NCBI RefSeq assembly: GCF_007859915.1
Contig: NZ_SJPM01000009.1
Location: forward strand, 114,024 to 178,023
Direction: 5' to 3'
Source: Neorhodopirellula pilleata
GTDB taxonomy: Bacteria > Planctomycetota > Planctomycetia > Pirellulales > Pirellulaceae
DNA length: 64,000 nucleotides
The first letter of the stretch is position 1, and each line of letters begins with the position of its first letter. Position numbers and translations under genes: made by a program. Shown here in pieces: positions 36,343 through 44,848 of the stretch. The notes under the pieces were generated by a model that saw only the letters and a program-made list of their open reading frames with translations, was not told where the DNA came from and did no database searches.

Positions 36343-37260
36343 ATGAGGATGCAAGACACACCGACCTCCGCTTCGGACACGATGCAGGCGGCCACCACAG
36401 CAGCGGTGGACACGGCCGCAGCGACTCGATCGGCGGCGGAAGCGGGAGCCGAGTCCGCTCAAAGCGACGCGATCAAAGTACTCAACGACCTGCAAGATAT
36501 CAGTTTTTGGCAGATCGGGATTGTGATCGTCGGCTCATGGTTGATCATCACGTTGAGTCGCCGGTTGCTGCCGCTGCTTGCCGAACGCGGCCCGAGCCAG
36601 TTTCGGCTTTACATCCTCAACACCGTGCCGATCATTCGTTTGTTAACGTTGTCGATCGCGATCTTGTGGGTATTTCCGATCGTGTTCAACGTCACGTTGG
36701 AAAACTTCTTGATCATCGCCGGTGGTGCCAGCGTCGCGATCGGGTTTGCGTTCAAGGATTACGTCAGTTCCCTGATCGCGGGCATCATCGCGATCTTCGA
36801 ACGACCGTATCGGCCCGGAGATTGGGTAAAGATCGACGGCGATTACGGAGAAGTGGTCTCGGTGGGAATGCGATCGTTGAGTTTGGTGACCGCGTCGGAT
36901 GATTTGATCACGGTGCCACACGCGAAAATCTGGGACCAAAACGTCTCCAATTCCAACAACGGGGAACGCACGTTGATGTGCGTTTCAGATTTCTATCTCG
37001 CGTCCAAACAAGATCACGCGAAAATCCGAAGTCTGCTGCGTGATGTGGCGATGACGAGCGGTTACTTGCAATATCGCAAGCCGGTCTTGGTAATTGTCAC
37101 GAATGAACCATGGGGCACTCATTATCAAGTCAAAGCGTACCCGTTTGACCTGCGCGATCAGTTCGTTTTCATTAGCGACATCACCGTCCGCGGCAAAGCG
37201 GCGCTGCAACAACACGGCTACGAAGAAGTTATCATCCCCGCCGTTGAGAATCAGCAGTAA
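36343..37260 (+). CDS. MscS-family mechanosensitive channel
   Basis: A 305-residue protein. An Ala/Thr-rich N-terminus is followed by three membrane helices. The pore helix and following region read IAGGASVAIGFAFKDYVSSLIAGIIAIFERPYRPGDWVKIDGDYGEVVSVGMRS, the hallmark of MscS. LITVPHAKIWDQNVSN begins the cytoplasmic beta domain, and the C-terminus closes the cytoplasmic vestibule. The channel releases solutes on hypo-osmotic shock. It is coupled to the unknown protein upstream, and a palindromic repeat follows that can end transcription. Confidence 0.93.
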   Translation: MRMQDTPTSASDTMQAATTAAVDTAAATRSAAEAGAESAQSDAIKVLNDLQDISFWQIGIVIVGSWLIITLSRRLLPLLAERGPSQFRLYILNTVPIIRLLTLSIAILWVFPIVFNVTLENFLIIAGGASVAIGFAFKDYVSSLIAGIIAIFERPYRPGDWVKIDGDYGEVVSVGMRSLSLVTASDDLITVPHAKIWDQNVSNSNNGERTLMCVSDFYLASKQDHAKIRSLLRDVAMTSGYLQYRKPVLVIVTNEPWGTHYQVKAYPFDLRDQFVFISDITVRGKAALQQHGYEEVIIPAVENQQ

Positions 37261-37270
37261 GGATATTCCT

Positions 37271-37392
37271 CAACTTAAACTTAAACTTAAACTTAAACCT
37301 AAACCTAAACCTAAACGCAGCCTAACCGCCTCGTCGGCCGGTTCCGGCCGACGAGAAAGTTTAAGTTTAGGTTTAAGTTGAGGCTTAAGTTT
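37271..37392. repeat. Hexamer-repeat palindrome, probable bidirectional terminator
   Basis: Left side: tandem aaactt and aaacct units (about 37272-37316). Right side: the complementary series gtttaagtttaggtttaag up to about 37392. A perfect inner hairpin (ctcgtcggcc with its complement, 37330-37355) sits in the middle. It lies between the convergent mscS and hsp20 genes. Confidence 0.8.
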
Positions 37393-37504
37393 GCGTAGGA
37401 GTTAGCTAACGGACTATGGCAAGGCTCCGCGTCAAGAAAAAAGCAAGCTTATTAGACGCGAAATACCGGCGGGGGCGACCCGCCGGTGACTTAGAACCGA
37501 CCGA

Positions 37505-38008
37505 TCACGCGTTCTTGATTTGAACTTCGATCTTACGCGGCAACACCTCAGGACGCTTCTTCAGATCCACACGTAACAATCCGTTTTCCAACGAAGCTTC
37601 GATGGTTTCCGGGTCGATCGAATCGGGCAACTCGACGCTGCGAGCGACTTCACCGAAACGGCGTTCGTTGTAGATCACCCGACGGTCTTCTTTGTCGAAT
37701 GATCGCTTTGCCGAGATCATCAAACGTCCGGCTTCCATCGTGACTTCCAGATCCTCCGTCTTGATACCGGGGAGATCCATCTCGACGTGGTAGCCTTCGG
37801 TGTCTTCCCAAATGGTTGCCGCCGGCGTCCAGTGATCGACACCGGATTCAGCCCGAGCGGTTTCGAACAACCGATCAAACATTTGGCCCATCTCGCCGGG
37901 CATGACGCCAAAGGGGAACGTCGCGAAAGGGTCGCGGCGGCTCGGACGATGGCCGTTGGATTTTGAATTTTCAGCCACGTTGGTCGTGTGACTCGTGTTC
38001 TTAGACAT
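37505..38008 (-). CDS. Hsp20/alpha-crystallin small heat-shock protein
   Basis: About 167 residues from ATG at 38008, preceded by GAGGAG; an open extension of 44 codons upstream is not credible. The alpha-crystallin domain spans roughly residues 55-160: TPAATIWEDTEGYHVEMDLPGIKTEDLEV, GRLMISAKR, ERRFGEVARSVELPDSIDPETIEASLENGLLRVDLKKR. The C-terminal RKIEVQI tail takes the place of the I-x-I motif used in oligomer formation. Holds unfolding proteins in an ATP-independent way. Confidence 0.95.
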   Translation of the reverse strand: MSKNTSHTTNVAENSKSNGHRPSRRDPFATFPFGVMPGEMGQMFDRLFETARAESGVDHWTPAATIWEDTEGYHVEMDLPGIKTEDLEVTMEAGRLMISAKRSFDKEDRRVIYNERRFGEVARSVELPDSIDPETIEASLENGLLRVDLKKRPEVLPRKIEVQIKNA

Positions 38009-38189
38009 CGCAAATTCTCCTCGAAAAAAGTGGATGCAAAGGGGGAATGCGACGCTGGTCGAAAAGTCTTTTTGGCGTCCGTCATTTTGACAGGATGCCG
38101 CGTCGCTGCAGACGTTATTTGCAAGACGTGTACCAATCATGTCGCGAGGTTCGTTCCCCGTTTGTCTTAGAACGACTACAATCTTCTTG

Positions 38190-38636
38190 ATGAAAGAAAA
38201 CGCAGCGAATCCCTTGTCTCGAAAAACTTATCGTTCCGCCGTCGACCGATGGCTGGCGTTCTTGTTGTTGTTACCCATCGTGGGGGCGGCGGCGATCGGA
38301 GTCGTTTTGGTCGCGATGCAGCGTCCCGGTGACGCGTGGCCGATGTTCGGTGTCGCGGTCGGGACGCTATTGATGACGGCGATTTTCACGGTTCCGTGTC
38401 GCTACACCCTGCTGGAGGACTCCCTTTCGGTTCGGTGCGGAGTGATCTGTTATCAAATCCCGTACGCGGACATCGTTGAAATCCGTTCCGCGTTCACCTT
38501 TGCCAGCGGGCCGGCACTGTCCCTTCGACGGGTGATTGTGCGGACGGCCAAACGGGACCACATTCTTTCGCCCGCCGGACGTGAATCGTTCATGGAAGAC
38601 CTGCAGGCTCGCTTGCCCGACCGCCCCCGAAATTAG
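38190..38636 (+). CDS. PH-like domain membrane protein
   Basis: About 148 residues from ATG at 38190. Two hydrophobic segments (about residues 22-45 and 52-70) are followed by a compact beta-rich part containing YTLLEDSLSVRCGVICYQIPYADIVEIRSA and ARLPDRP, as in the bacterial PH-like domain (bPH) family. The function of such proteins is unknown. It precedes hrpA by 11 bp and may share its transcript. Confidence 0.75.
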   Translation: MKENAANPLSRKTYRSAVDRWLAFLLLLPIVGAAAIGVVLVAMQRPGDAWPMFGVAVGTLLMTAIFTVPCRYTLLEDSLSVRCGVICYQIPYADIVEIRSAFTFASGPALSLRRVIVRTAKRDHILSPAGRESFMEDLQARLPDRPRN

Positions 38637-38647
38637 CCGCCTCCGTT

Positions 38648-41600
38648 TTGTCACAAAAACCTGCCAGCCCTGAACTGAAGTCGATCCCCGAACCGATCGA
38701 GTTGCCGGCGTCCGCTCGCGACACGGCGAACTTGAAAATCGAGTTTCCGGCGGACTTGCCGATCAGCGATCATCGCGACGAAATCATTCGCTTGCTGCGG
38801 CGACATCAAGTCATCGTATTGTGCGGAGAAACGGGCAGCGGCAAGAGCACGCAATTGCCCAAGATGTGCGTCGAAGCCGGGATGGGCGTCGACGGCATGA
38901 TCGGCCATACCCAACCACGCCGCTTGGCCGCCCGCTCGATCGCGACGCGTTTGGCCGAGGAGACGCAAACGGCCCTCGGCAACGAGATCGGATACCAAGT
39001 TCGTTTCGGCGACCGGACGAGCGATCGCACGATCATCAAATTAATGACCGACGGGATCCTGCTTGCCGAGACGCAGTCCGATCCAGACCTGCGGGCTTAT
39101 GAAGTCATCATCATTGACGAGGCCCACGAACGGTCACTGAACATCGACTTCCTGCTCGGGTTGCTCCGTCGGATCATCGACCGCCGGCCCGAACTGCGGG
39201 TGATCATCACGTCGGCCACGATCGACGCGGACCGGTTCGCCGAGCACTTCGGCAAGACCGATCCGACGACCGGCGAGATCATCCCGGCACCGATCTTGAA
39301 GGTCGAGGGCCGCGGTTATCCGGTCGAGTTGCGCTACTTGCCTTGGGAAGACGTCGACTCGGGGATGCGGAATTATGACCTGTCCGCCCACGTGATCGCG
39401 GCGATCGAATCGTTGCGTCGCGACGGGACCGGGGACGCGTTGGTCTTCTTGCCGACCGAACGGGACATCCGCGAAGTTTCTCATGCCGTCTCGGGGCATT
39501 TCAAACGGGCGGGTTTGGCCAACCGGGTGGAACTGTTGCCGTTGTACGCGAGGCTGCCGCAATCGCAACAAACCGCGATCTTTCATCCGACCGGCGGCAA
39601 GCAACGAATCATTTTCGCGACCAACGTGGCGGAGTCTTCGTTGACGGTCCCGGGGATTCGCTATGTGATCGATTCAGGAACCGCACGGATAAGTCGTTAC
39701 AGCGTTCGCAGCAAACTGCAACGGCTGCCGATCGAACCGGTCAGCCGCGCCAGCGCGAACCAACGCAGCGGACGTTGCGGCCGAGTCGGTCCGGGGATCG
39801 CTGTTCGACTATACGACGTGGAAGACTTTGAAAGTCGCGACGCCTTCACGACGCCGGAAATCCGACGCACGAATCTGGCCAGCGTGGTGTTGCAGAGCAA
39901 AACGTTGAAACTCGGAAGACTCGAGGATTTTCCGCTGATCGATCCTCCACGTCCCGACGCGATTCGCGAAGGCATCCGGACGCTCGCCGAACTCGGGGCG
40001 ATCGACGAACACGATGAGCTGACCGAGATCGGATGGCGACTCGGCCGAATGCCGGTCGATCCGCGTGTCGGCCGGATCTTGATCGCCGCCGAAGAGCACG
40101 GCGTGTTGCCGGAGATCTTGCCGATCGCCGCAGCGATGGAAATCCCCGACCCGCGCGATCGTCCACCGGATAAACGGCAAGCCGCCGACGAAGCCCATTC
40201 GCAATTTGCCGATCCGCAAAGTGATTTTTTGAGCCAATTGCGGTTGTGGCGTTTCTACGAAGAAATGAGCGACAAGTACGGTCGCGGCAAACTCACCCGC
40301 GTGATGCGACAAAACTTCCTTTCGCCCAACCGGATGCGGGAATGGTCCGACGTTTATCGGCAACTTCGCGAGATGGTGTCGACCTCGTTCGGCAATCGAA
40401 AACGTTTGCACGTCGGCAAGATTCATTATGCCGATCCGACACCGGCTAAAAAGAACGAGACACCGCCGATCGTCGACGAAGCCAAGTACACGTCGATTCA
40501 TCAAGCCTTGCTGACCGGATTATTGTCGGGCGTTGCCATGGCCGGCGACAAGAACGAATACACCGGCGCGGGCGGTTTGAAACTGTTCTTGTGGCCCGGC
40601 AGCGGCGTGTTCGAAGCCAAACCCAAGTGGATCGTCGCGGCGGAGTTGGTCGAAACCGCCAAACAGTACGCTCGCACGGTCGCCCGCATTCAACCCGCCT
40701 GGATCGAGGCGGTCGGCGATCACATGCTCAAGTCGTCTTACAGCGAACCGCACTGGAGTCGCAAGTCGGGCGGAGCGTTTTGTTATCAACGACGCTCATT
40801 GTACGGATTGCCCGTCGTCGTCCGTCGACGCGTTCCCTTGCCGCCCATCGATCCCGGTGAAGCCCGCAGTTTGCTGATCAAGCACGGCTTGGTCGACAAC
40901 GAATTGCCGACGACGGCGAAGTTCGTCCGGCACAATCGTCGATTGCTCGAACTGATTGAAAAGTTGGCCGCCAAGACACGGCGTCGTGATTTGGTTGTCG
41001 ATGATTATTCGTTGATGACGTTTTATCAATCACGATTGCCCGATTGGGCATGCGATCGCGCCCGCATTGAAAAGTGGGATCGGCAATGTGAAACGCCGCA
41101 ATGGGTTTCTCGACTTAGCGACGATGTTGAACTGGCGAGTTGGTTGGCCAACCCGCCGGAACCCGACGTTGCACCGGAGACGCCGTACCTGCGACCGGAA
41201 GATTTGCTCGAGACGACCGCCGACGAATTTGATCGCGATGCCTATCCCGACGAACTCGCCGCCGGCGCGACCCGCTTGCCGCTGGAGTATCACTTTCGTC
41301 CCGGCACGGAAGACGACGGCATTCACTTGACGATCCATCCGGCGGCGCTGCCGCAAGTCAGTGACGACGCACTCGAGTGGTTGGTCCCCGGACAACTCGA
41401 GCCGAAGGTGATCGCGATGATTAAATCGTTGCCCAAACGGTTGCGTCGGTTGCTCGTCCCCGCCGCCGATGTGGCCCGCCGGGTCACCGAAGAACTGGTC
41501 GCCTATCGCGGACAAGCTGCGTTCATGCCGAAGCTGTGTGAGGTCTTGACACGGCACGCCGAAACCAGAATCACGGCGACGGATTTTCAAATCGATAAGT

Positions 41601-42628
41601 TGGAACCGCACTGGCGGTTCTTGATCCGCGTCGTCGACGATTCCGGTCAGGTGCTCGCTAGCGATCGCAGCATCGACGCGATCAAACAAAACCTCGGTCA
41701 TCTCGCCGCAAACGATTCGACCGATCAATCCGAGCCTGATGAGTCCGAATCCTGGACGCGGTCCCAGATGACGTCATGGGATATTGAAACCTTGCCCGAC
41801 GAAGTCGTTCGTCGACGTGGTGGCGTCCAAGTGGCCCAGTATCCTGGATTGGTCGACCGAGACGAATTTGTCTCGACGAGATTATTCGCCGATCGACAGG
41901 TCGCCGAGACGAGTTCACGATCCGGTTTGACGCGGTTGTTTTCGATCGCGTGCCGCAAGGATTTGCGAACCCAAGTAAGACATCTTCCTGCTCTCGCGGA
42001 CGCGAAGTTGAAATTGTCCGGTGTGTTGTCGTCGGCGGTGATGGAGTCGTCGCTATCGGATTTGCTGGCCCGTTTGGCGGTCGTGGAAAAACGCCCGATC
42101 GTGCGAACGGTTGACGAATTCGAACAACGTTTGAAGGAAGCCCCCGGTCGGATCGGCGAAGCCACCCAAGACGTTGCGGTGTGGCTAACGAAACTGACTC
42201 AAGCTTACCACGCGATGCGGGTCGTTTGGGAAGAGACCGACTCGGGCAAGTACGCGACCGCGCGCGCGGACATCGATCGTCAATTGCAATGGTTGTTCGC
42301 TGACGGATTCATTTCATGGACACCGTGGGAGCATCTGCAACATTTTCCGCGTTACGTCGACGCGATTGCTTACCGGTTGGACAAGCTGCGATCCGGATCG
42401 ATCCAGCGTGATGATGAATCGCAACAAACGATCGAAACGTTGTGGTATCGGTGGATGCAAACGCTTCCCGGTGAAGACATCGCACCGCGCGATCACGCCG
42501 GCGATGAGTTTCGATGGATGATCGAAGAATTACGAGTCAGCCAATTCGCCCAACCGCTCGGTACGGCGGTCAAAGTGTCTCCCCAACGATGTGAAAAATT
42601 GATCGCGAAACGGCAGAACTTAACATGA
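38648..42628 (+). CDS. hrpA: ATP-dependent RNA helicase HrpA
   Basis: A 1326-residue DEAH-box helicase, the usual length for HrpA. TTG at 38648 is the apparent start. Motifs in order: Walker A CGETGSGKSTQLPK (about residue 58), TQPRRLAARSIA, motif II IIIDEAHERS (about 155), motif III ITSATID, motif V FATNVAESSLTVPGIRYVIDSG, and motif VI QRSGRCGRVGPG. The helicase-associated and OB-fold parts follow, and the C-terminal third corresponds to the DUF3418 region special to HrpA. In bacteria HrpA helps rescue stalled ribosomes and process mRNA. Its stop codon overlaps the next start (ATGA). Confidence 0.96.
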   Translation: MSQKPASPELKSIPEPIELPASARDTANLKIEFPADLPISDHRDEIIRLLRRHQVIVLCGETGSGKSTQLPKMCVEAGMGVDGMIGHTQPRRLAARSIATRLAEETQTALGNEIGYQVRFGDRTSDRTIIKLMTDGILLAETQSDPDLRAYEVIIIDEAHERSLNIDFLLGLLRRIIDRRPELRVIITSATIDADRFAEHFGKTDPTTGEIIPAPILKVEGRGYPVELRYLPWEDVDSGMRNYDLSAHVIAAIESLRRDGTGDALVFLPTERDIREVSHAVSGHFKRAGLANRVELLPLYARLPQSQQTAIFHPTGGKQRIIFATNVAESSLTVPGIRYVIDSGTARISRYSVRSKLQRLPIEPVSRASANQRSGRCGRVGPGIAVRLYDVEDFESRDAFTTPEIRRTNLASVVLQSKTLKLGRLEDFPLIDPPRPDAIREGIRTLAELGAIDEHDELTEIGWRLGRMPVDPRVGRILIAAEEHGVLPEILPIAAAMEIPDPRDRPPDKRQAADEAHSQFADPQSDFLSQLRLWRFYEEMSDKYGRGKLTRVMRQNFLSPNRMREWSDVYRQLREMVSTSFGNRKRLHVGKIHYADPTPAKKNETPPIVDEAKYTSIHQALLTGLLSGVAMAGDKNEYTGAGGLKLFLWPGSGVFEAKPKWIVAAELVETAKQYARTVARIQPAWIEAVGDHMLKSSYSEPHWSRKSGGAFCYQRRSLYGLPVVVRRRVPLPPIDPGEARSLLIKHGLVDNELPTTAKFVRHNRRLLELIEKLAAKTRRRDLVVDDYSLMTFYQSRLPDWACDRARIEKWDRQCETPQWVSRLSDDVELASWLANPPEPDVAPETPYLRPEDLLETTADEFDRDAYPDELAAGATRLPLEYHFRPGTEDDGIHLTIHPAALPQVSDDALEWLVPGQLEPKVIAMIKSLPKRLRRLLVPAADVARRVTEELVAYRGQAAFMPKLCEVLTRHAETRITATDFQIDKLEPHWRFLIRVVDDSGQVLASDRSIDAIKQNLGHLAANDSTDQSEPDESESWTRSQMTSWDIETLPDEVVRRRGGVQVAQYPGLVDRDEFVSTRLFADRQVAETSSRSGLTRLFSIACRKDLRTQVRHLPALADAKLKLSGVLSSAVMESSLSDLLARLAVVEKRPIVRTVDEFEQRLKEAPGRIGEATQDVAVWLTKLTQAYHAMRVVWEETDSGKYATARADIDRQLQWLFADGFISWTPWEHLQHFPRYVDAIAYRLDKLRSGSIQRDDESQQTIETLWYRWMQTLPGEDIAPRDHAGDEFRWMIEELRVSQFAQPLGTAVKVSPQRCEKLIAKRQNLT

Positions 42629-43452
42629 ACGCGGAACAAGCTCATCGCACCGCGATCGTCAGTGGCGGTTCCTCCGGCGTCGGGCTCGCGATCACGCGAC
42701 GTTTACTCGATGAGAACTATCACGTCACCGTCTTGGGACGCGACGCCGCACGATTGGACAAGATGAAGTCGTTGATGACGGATCGATCCATTGACGCCGA
42801 TCAAATCCACACCTGTGTTTGCGATGCGACGTTGCGACAACCGGTCGACGACGCGGTGGCGGCGCACATGGCGATGTTTGGTCGTTTGGATGTGTTGGTC
42901 AACGTGGTCGGACGCAGCGACCGGGGAACAATCGAGGGCTTGGACGCGGACCATCTGAAAAGTTTGTTCGACGCGAACGTGATCAGCGCGTTGACTTGCG
43001 TGCAAGCGTGTTTACCGTCGCTGAAGACCAGTCGCGGAACGATCGTCAACATCGGCTCGCTCGCCGGTCACGTCGCCCCCCGTTTTTTGGGCGGTTACGC
43101 GATCGCCAAGCATGCATTGGTCGGCATGACGAATCAATTGCGACTCGAATGCGAACCCGACGGGGTGCACGTGGGATTGGTTAGCCCCGGGCCGATCCAC
43201 GATCCCGACCGCCAAACCGACAATCGATACGGCGTCGACGAAAGTTCGGGTGTTCCGATGCAAGCCGCCCGACCGGGAGGTGGCGCGAAAGTCAAAACAC
43301 TGACTGCTGAACAAGTCGCCACCGCCGTGATGCGATGCATCACCGACCGCGAACCGGAGGTCATCCTTCCGGGCAAAACCCGCTATTTGATGGCGATCGC
43401 CGCATTGTGGCCGACGCTCGGAAAACGGATCCTGCGAAGCAAAACCAGCTAG
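42625..43452 (+). CDS. Short-chain dehydrogenase/reductase
   Basis: A 275-residue SDR. The NAD(P)-binding motif is AIVSGGSSGVGLAI (GxxxGxG), followed by LVNVVGRSD where NNAG normally stands, the catalytic Ser in IVNIGSLAGHVA, and YAIAK with Tyr and Lys of the active site. C-terminal PEVILPGKTRYLMAIAALWP suggests a membrane-near tail similar to the SDR group acting on lipids. It overlaps the end of hrpA by 4 bp, so it is translated together with it, although no functional link is obvious. Confidence 0.93.
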   Translation: MNAEQAHRTAIVSGGSSGVGLAITRRLLDENYHVTVLGRDAARLDKMKSLMTDRSIDADQIHTCVCDATLRQPVDDAVAAHMAMFGRLDVLVNVVGRSDRGTIEGLDADHLKSLFDANVISALTCVQACLPSLKTSRGTIVNIGSLAGHVAPRFLGGYAIAKHALVGMTNQLRLECEPDGVHVGLVSPGPIHDPDRQTDNRYGVDESSGVPMQAARPGGGAKVKTLTAEQVATAVMRCITDREPEVILPGKTRYLMAIAALWPTLGKRILRSKTS

Positions 43453-43556
43453 CTGTCGGAGACGTCGGGAGTCCCGGGCTGTTTTCACGTACCCACGGTT
43501 GATATCGTTGTCTCGACGGATAGTTTTGAATCGAGATACCACATTGAGGAATTATC

Positions 43557-44489
43557 GTGGCCGGAAGTTTGCTTTTATTGTTGGACGATATTACGACGGT
43601 GCTCGATGACGTCGCCGTCTTGACCAAGGTCGCCGCGAAGAAAACCGCTGGCGTCTTGGGCGACGATTTGGCTCTCAATGCCCAACAAGTCACCGGCGTC
43701 GATGCGACTCGAGAACTTCCGGTCGTGTGGGCCGTCGCCAAAGGTTCAGCGATCAATAAATCCATCCTGGTTCCCGCCGCACTTGTTTTAAGTGTCGCGG
43801 CTCCCTGGGCGATCGTGCCTTTGTTGATCGTCGGTGGATTGTTCTTGTGTTTTGAAGGATGCGAGAAACTGCTACACAAATGGCTGCATCACAGCGAAGC
43901 CGAATCGCACGAAAAAGAGCTTCAGCAGGCGGTGGCGGATCCCGCCGTGGATCTCAAAACCGTCGAGCGAGACAAGATCAAAGGTGCGATTCGAACCGAC
44001 TTTGTTTTGTCCGCTGAGATCATCGTCATCACGTTGGGAACGGTGACCGAATCGTCGTTCGCCACCAAGTGCGCCGTCTTGATCGCCATCTCCATTTTGA
44101 TGACGATCGGTGTTTATGGGTTGGTCGCCGCGATCGTGAAGCTTGATGATTTGGGATTGCGATTGATCCGCGATGCCGATCCCACCGATCTTACAGCCGG
44201 AAACCGCATCGGGCAGTTTCTGCTTTGGATGGCACCGTACTTGATGAAGACGTTGTCCATCGTCGGCACGATCGCGATGTTCTTGGTCGGTGGCGGCATC
44301 TTGGTTCATAACGTCCCGCCACTGCACCACGCCCTCGAATCGTTCACCCATGCGGTCGCCGGTTCAGCCGGATCGGTCGTGGCCTCGATCGGAGAAATGG
44401 GGTTCAACGGTTTGGCCGGTTTGATCGGCGGCGCGATCGTGTTGATCGCGGTTGAAGGGGCCAAGCGACTCAAGCCGGCGAAGGCTTAG
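43557..44489 (+). CDS. DUF808 family membrane protein
   Basis: A 310-residue protein starting with GTG at 43557 and a GAGGAA site upstream. The start MAGSLLLLLDDITTVLDDVAVLTKVAAKKTAGVLGDDLALNA is diagnostic for DUF808 (E. coli YedI type). Around six hydrophobic helices follow, with the conserved FLCFEGCEKLLHKWLHH and DFVLSAEIIVITLGTV. Function unknown. The stop codon lies next to the boundary of a palindromic element. Confidence 0.92.
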   Translation: MAGSLLLLLDDITTVLDDVAVLTKVAAKKTAGVLGDDLALNAQQVTGVDATRELPVVWAVAKGSAINKSILVPAALVLSVAAPWAIVPLLIVGGLFLCFEGCEKLLHKWLHHSEAESHEKELQQAVADPAVDLKTVERDKIKGAIRTDFVLSAEIIVITLGTVTESSFATKCAVLIAISILMTIGVYGLVAAIVKLDDLGLRLIRDADPTDLTAGNRIGQFLLWMAPYLMKTLSIVGTIAMFLVGGGILVHNVPPLHHALESFTHAVAGSAGSVVASIGEMGFNGLAGLIGGAIVLIAVEGAKRLKPAKA

Positions 44490-44834
44490 TATCGCGTGAA
44501 CAACAAGTGGTATAGGCTTCCGGCCATTTTATACCCCACATCTTTTTTGACCCCCACGAGCTCGTCTCGTGGGTGAATAAGGTTCGCAAGCTAGACAACG
44601 ACGCCCTCCCAACCTTCCGATTTTCACTTGTGCTCGCCGCTTGAAGCGGCGAGCACAAGTGAAAATCGGAAGGTTGCGCGAATTGTGGCTCGTGTCTAGC
44701 TTGCCAACCTGGGCTTCCTGCCAGACGAGCTGGCAGGGGAGCATTACACGAGGACTTGTGGGGTATAAAGAGGCTTACGGCCTGTGTTTTCTCTCCACAG
44801 GCTGGAGACTATGCCAATTAATATTCACGCGATA
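44490..44834. repeat. Nested palindromic element, copy 3, with inverted inner cassette
   Basis: Ends tatcgcgtgaa and ttcacgcgata. The outer arms run in the same direction as in copy 1 (left arm ...ataggcttcc..., right arm ...gactatgcca...ttaatattcacgcgat). Between the inverted pair ataccccaca and tgtggggtat, however, the inner cassette is reversed: the cccacgag hairpin comes first (about 44554-44574), then the central palindrome (about 44607-44677), then the ctgccag hairpin (about 44718-44738). The element fills the gap between the DUF808 gene and the sialidase-like gene. No 7-bp flanking direct repeat was found here. Confidence 0.87.
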
Positions 44835-44848
44835 TTCAGATGTGTTTC

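Noticed and set aside
39134..41728. Several long frames antisense to hrpA
   Set aside because: High-GC shadow frames with no domain motif; hrpA itself is complete with all helicase motifs.
44470..44744. Two short minus-strand frames with peptides like those in the other palindromes
   Set aside because: They lie fully within the repeat and recur wherever the palindrome occurs, so they are not treated as genes.
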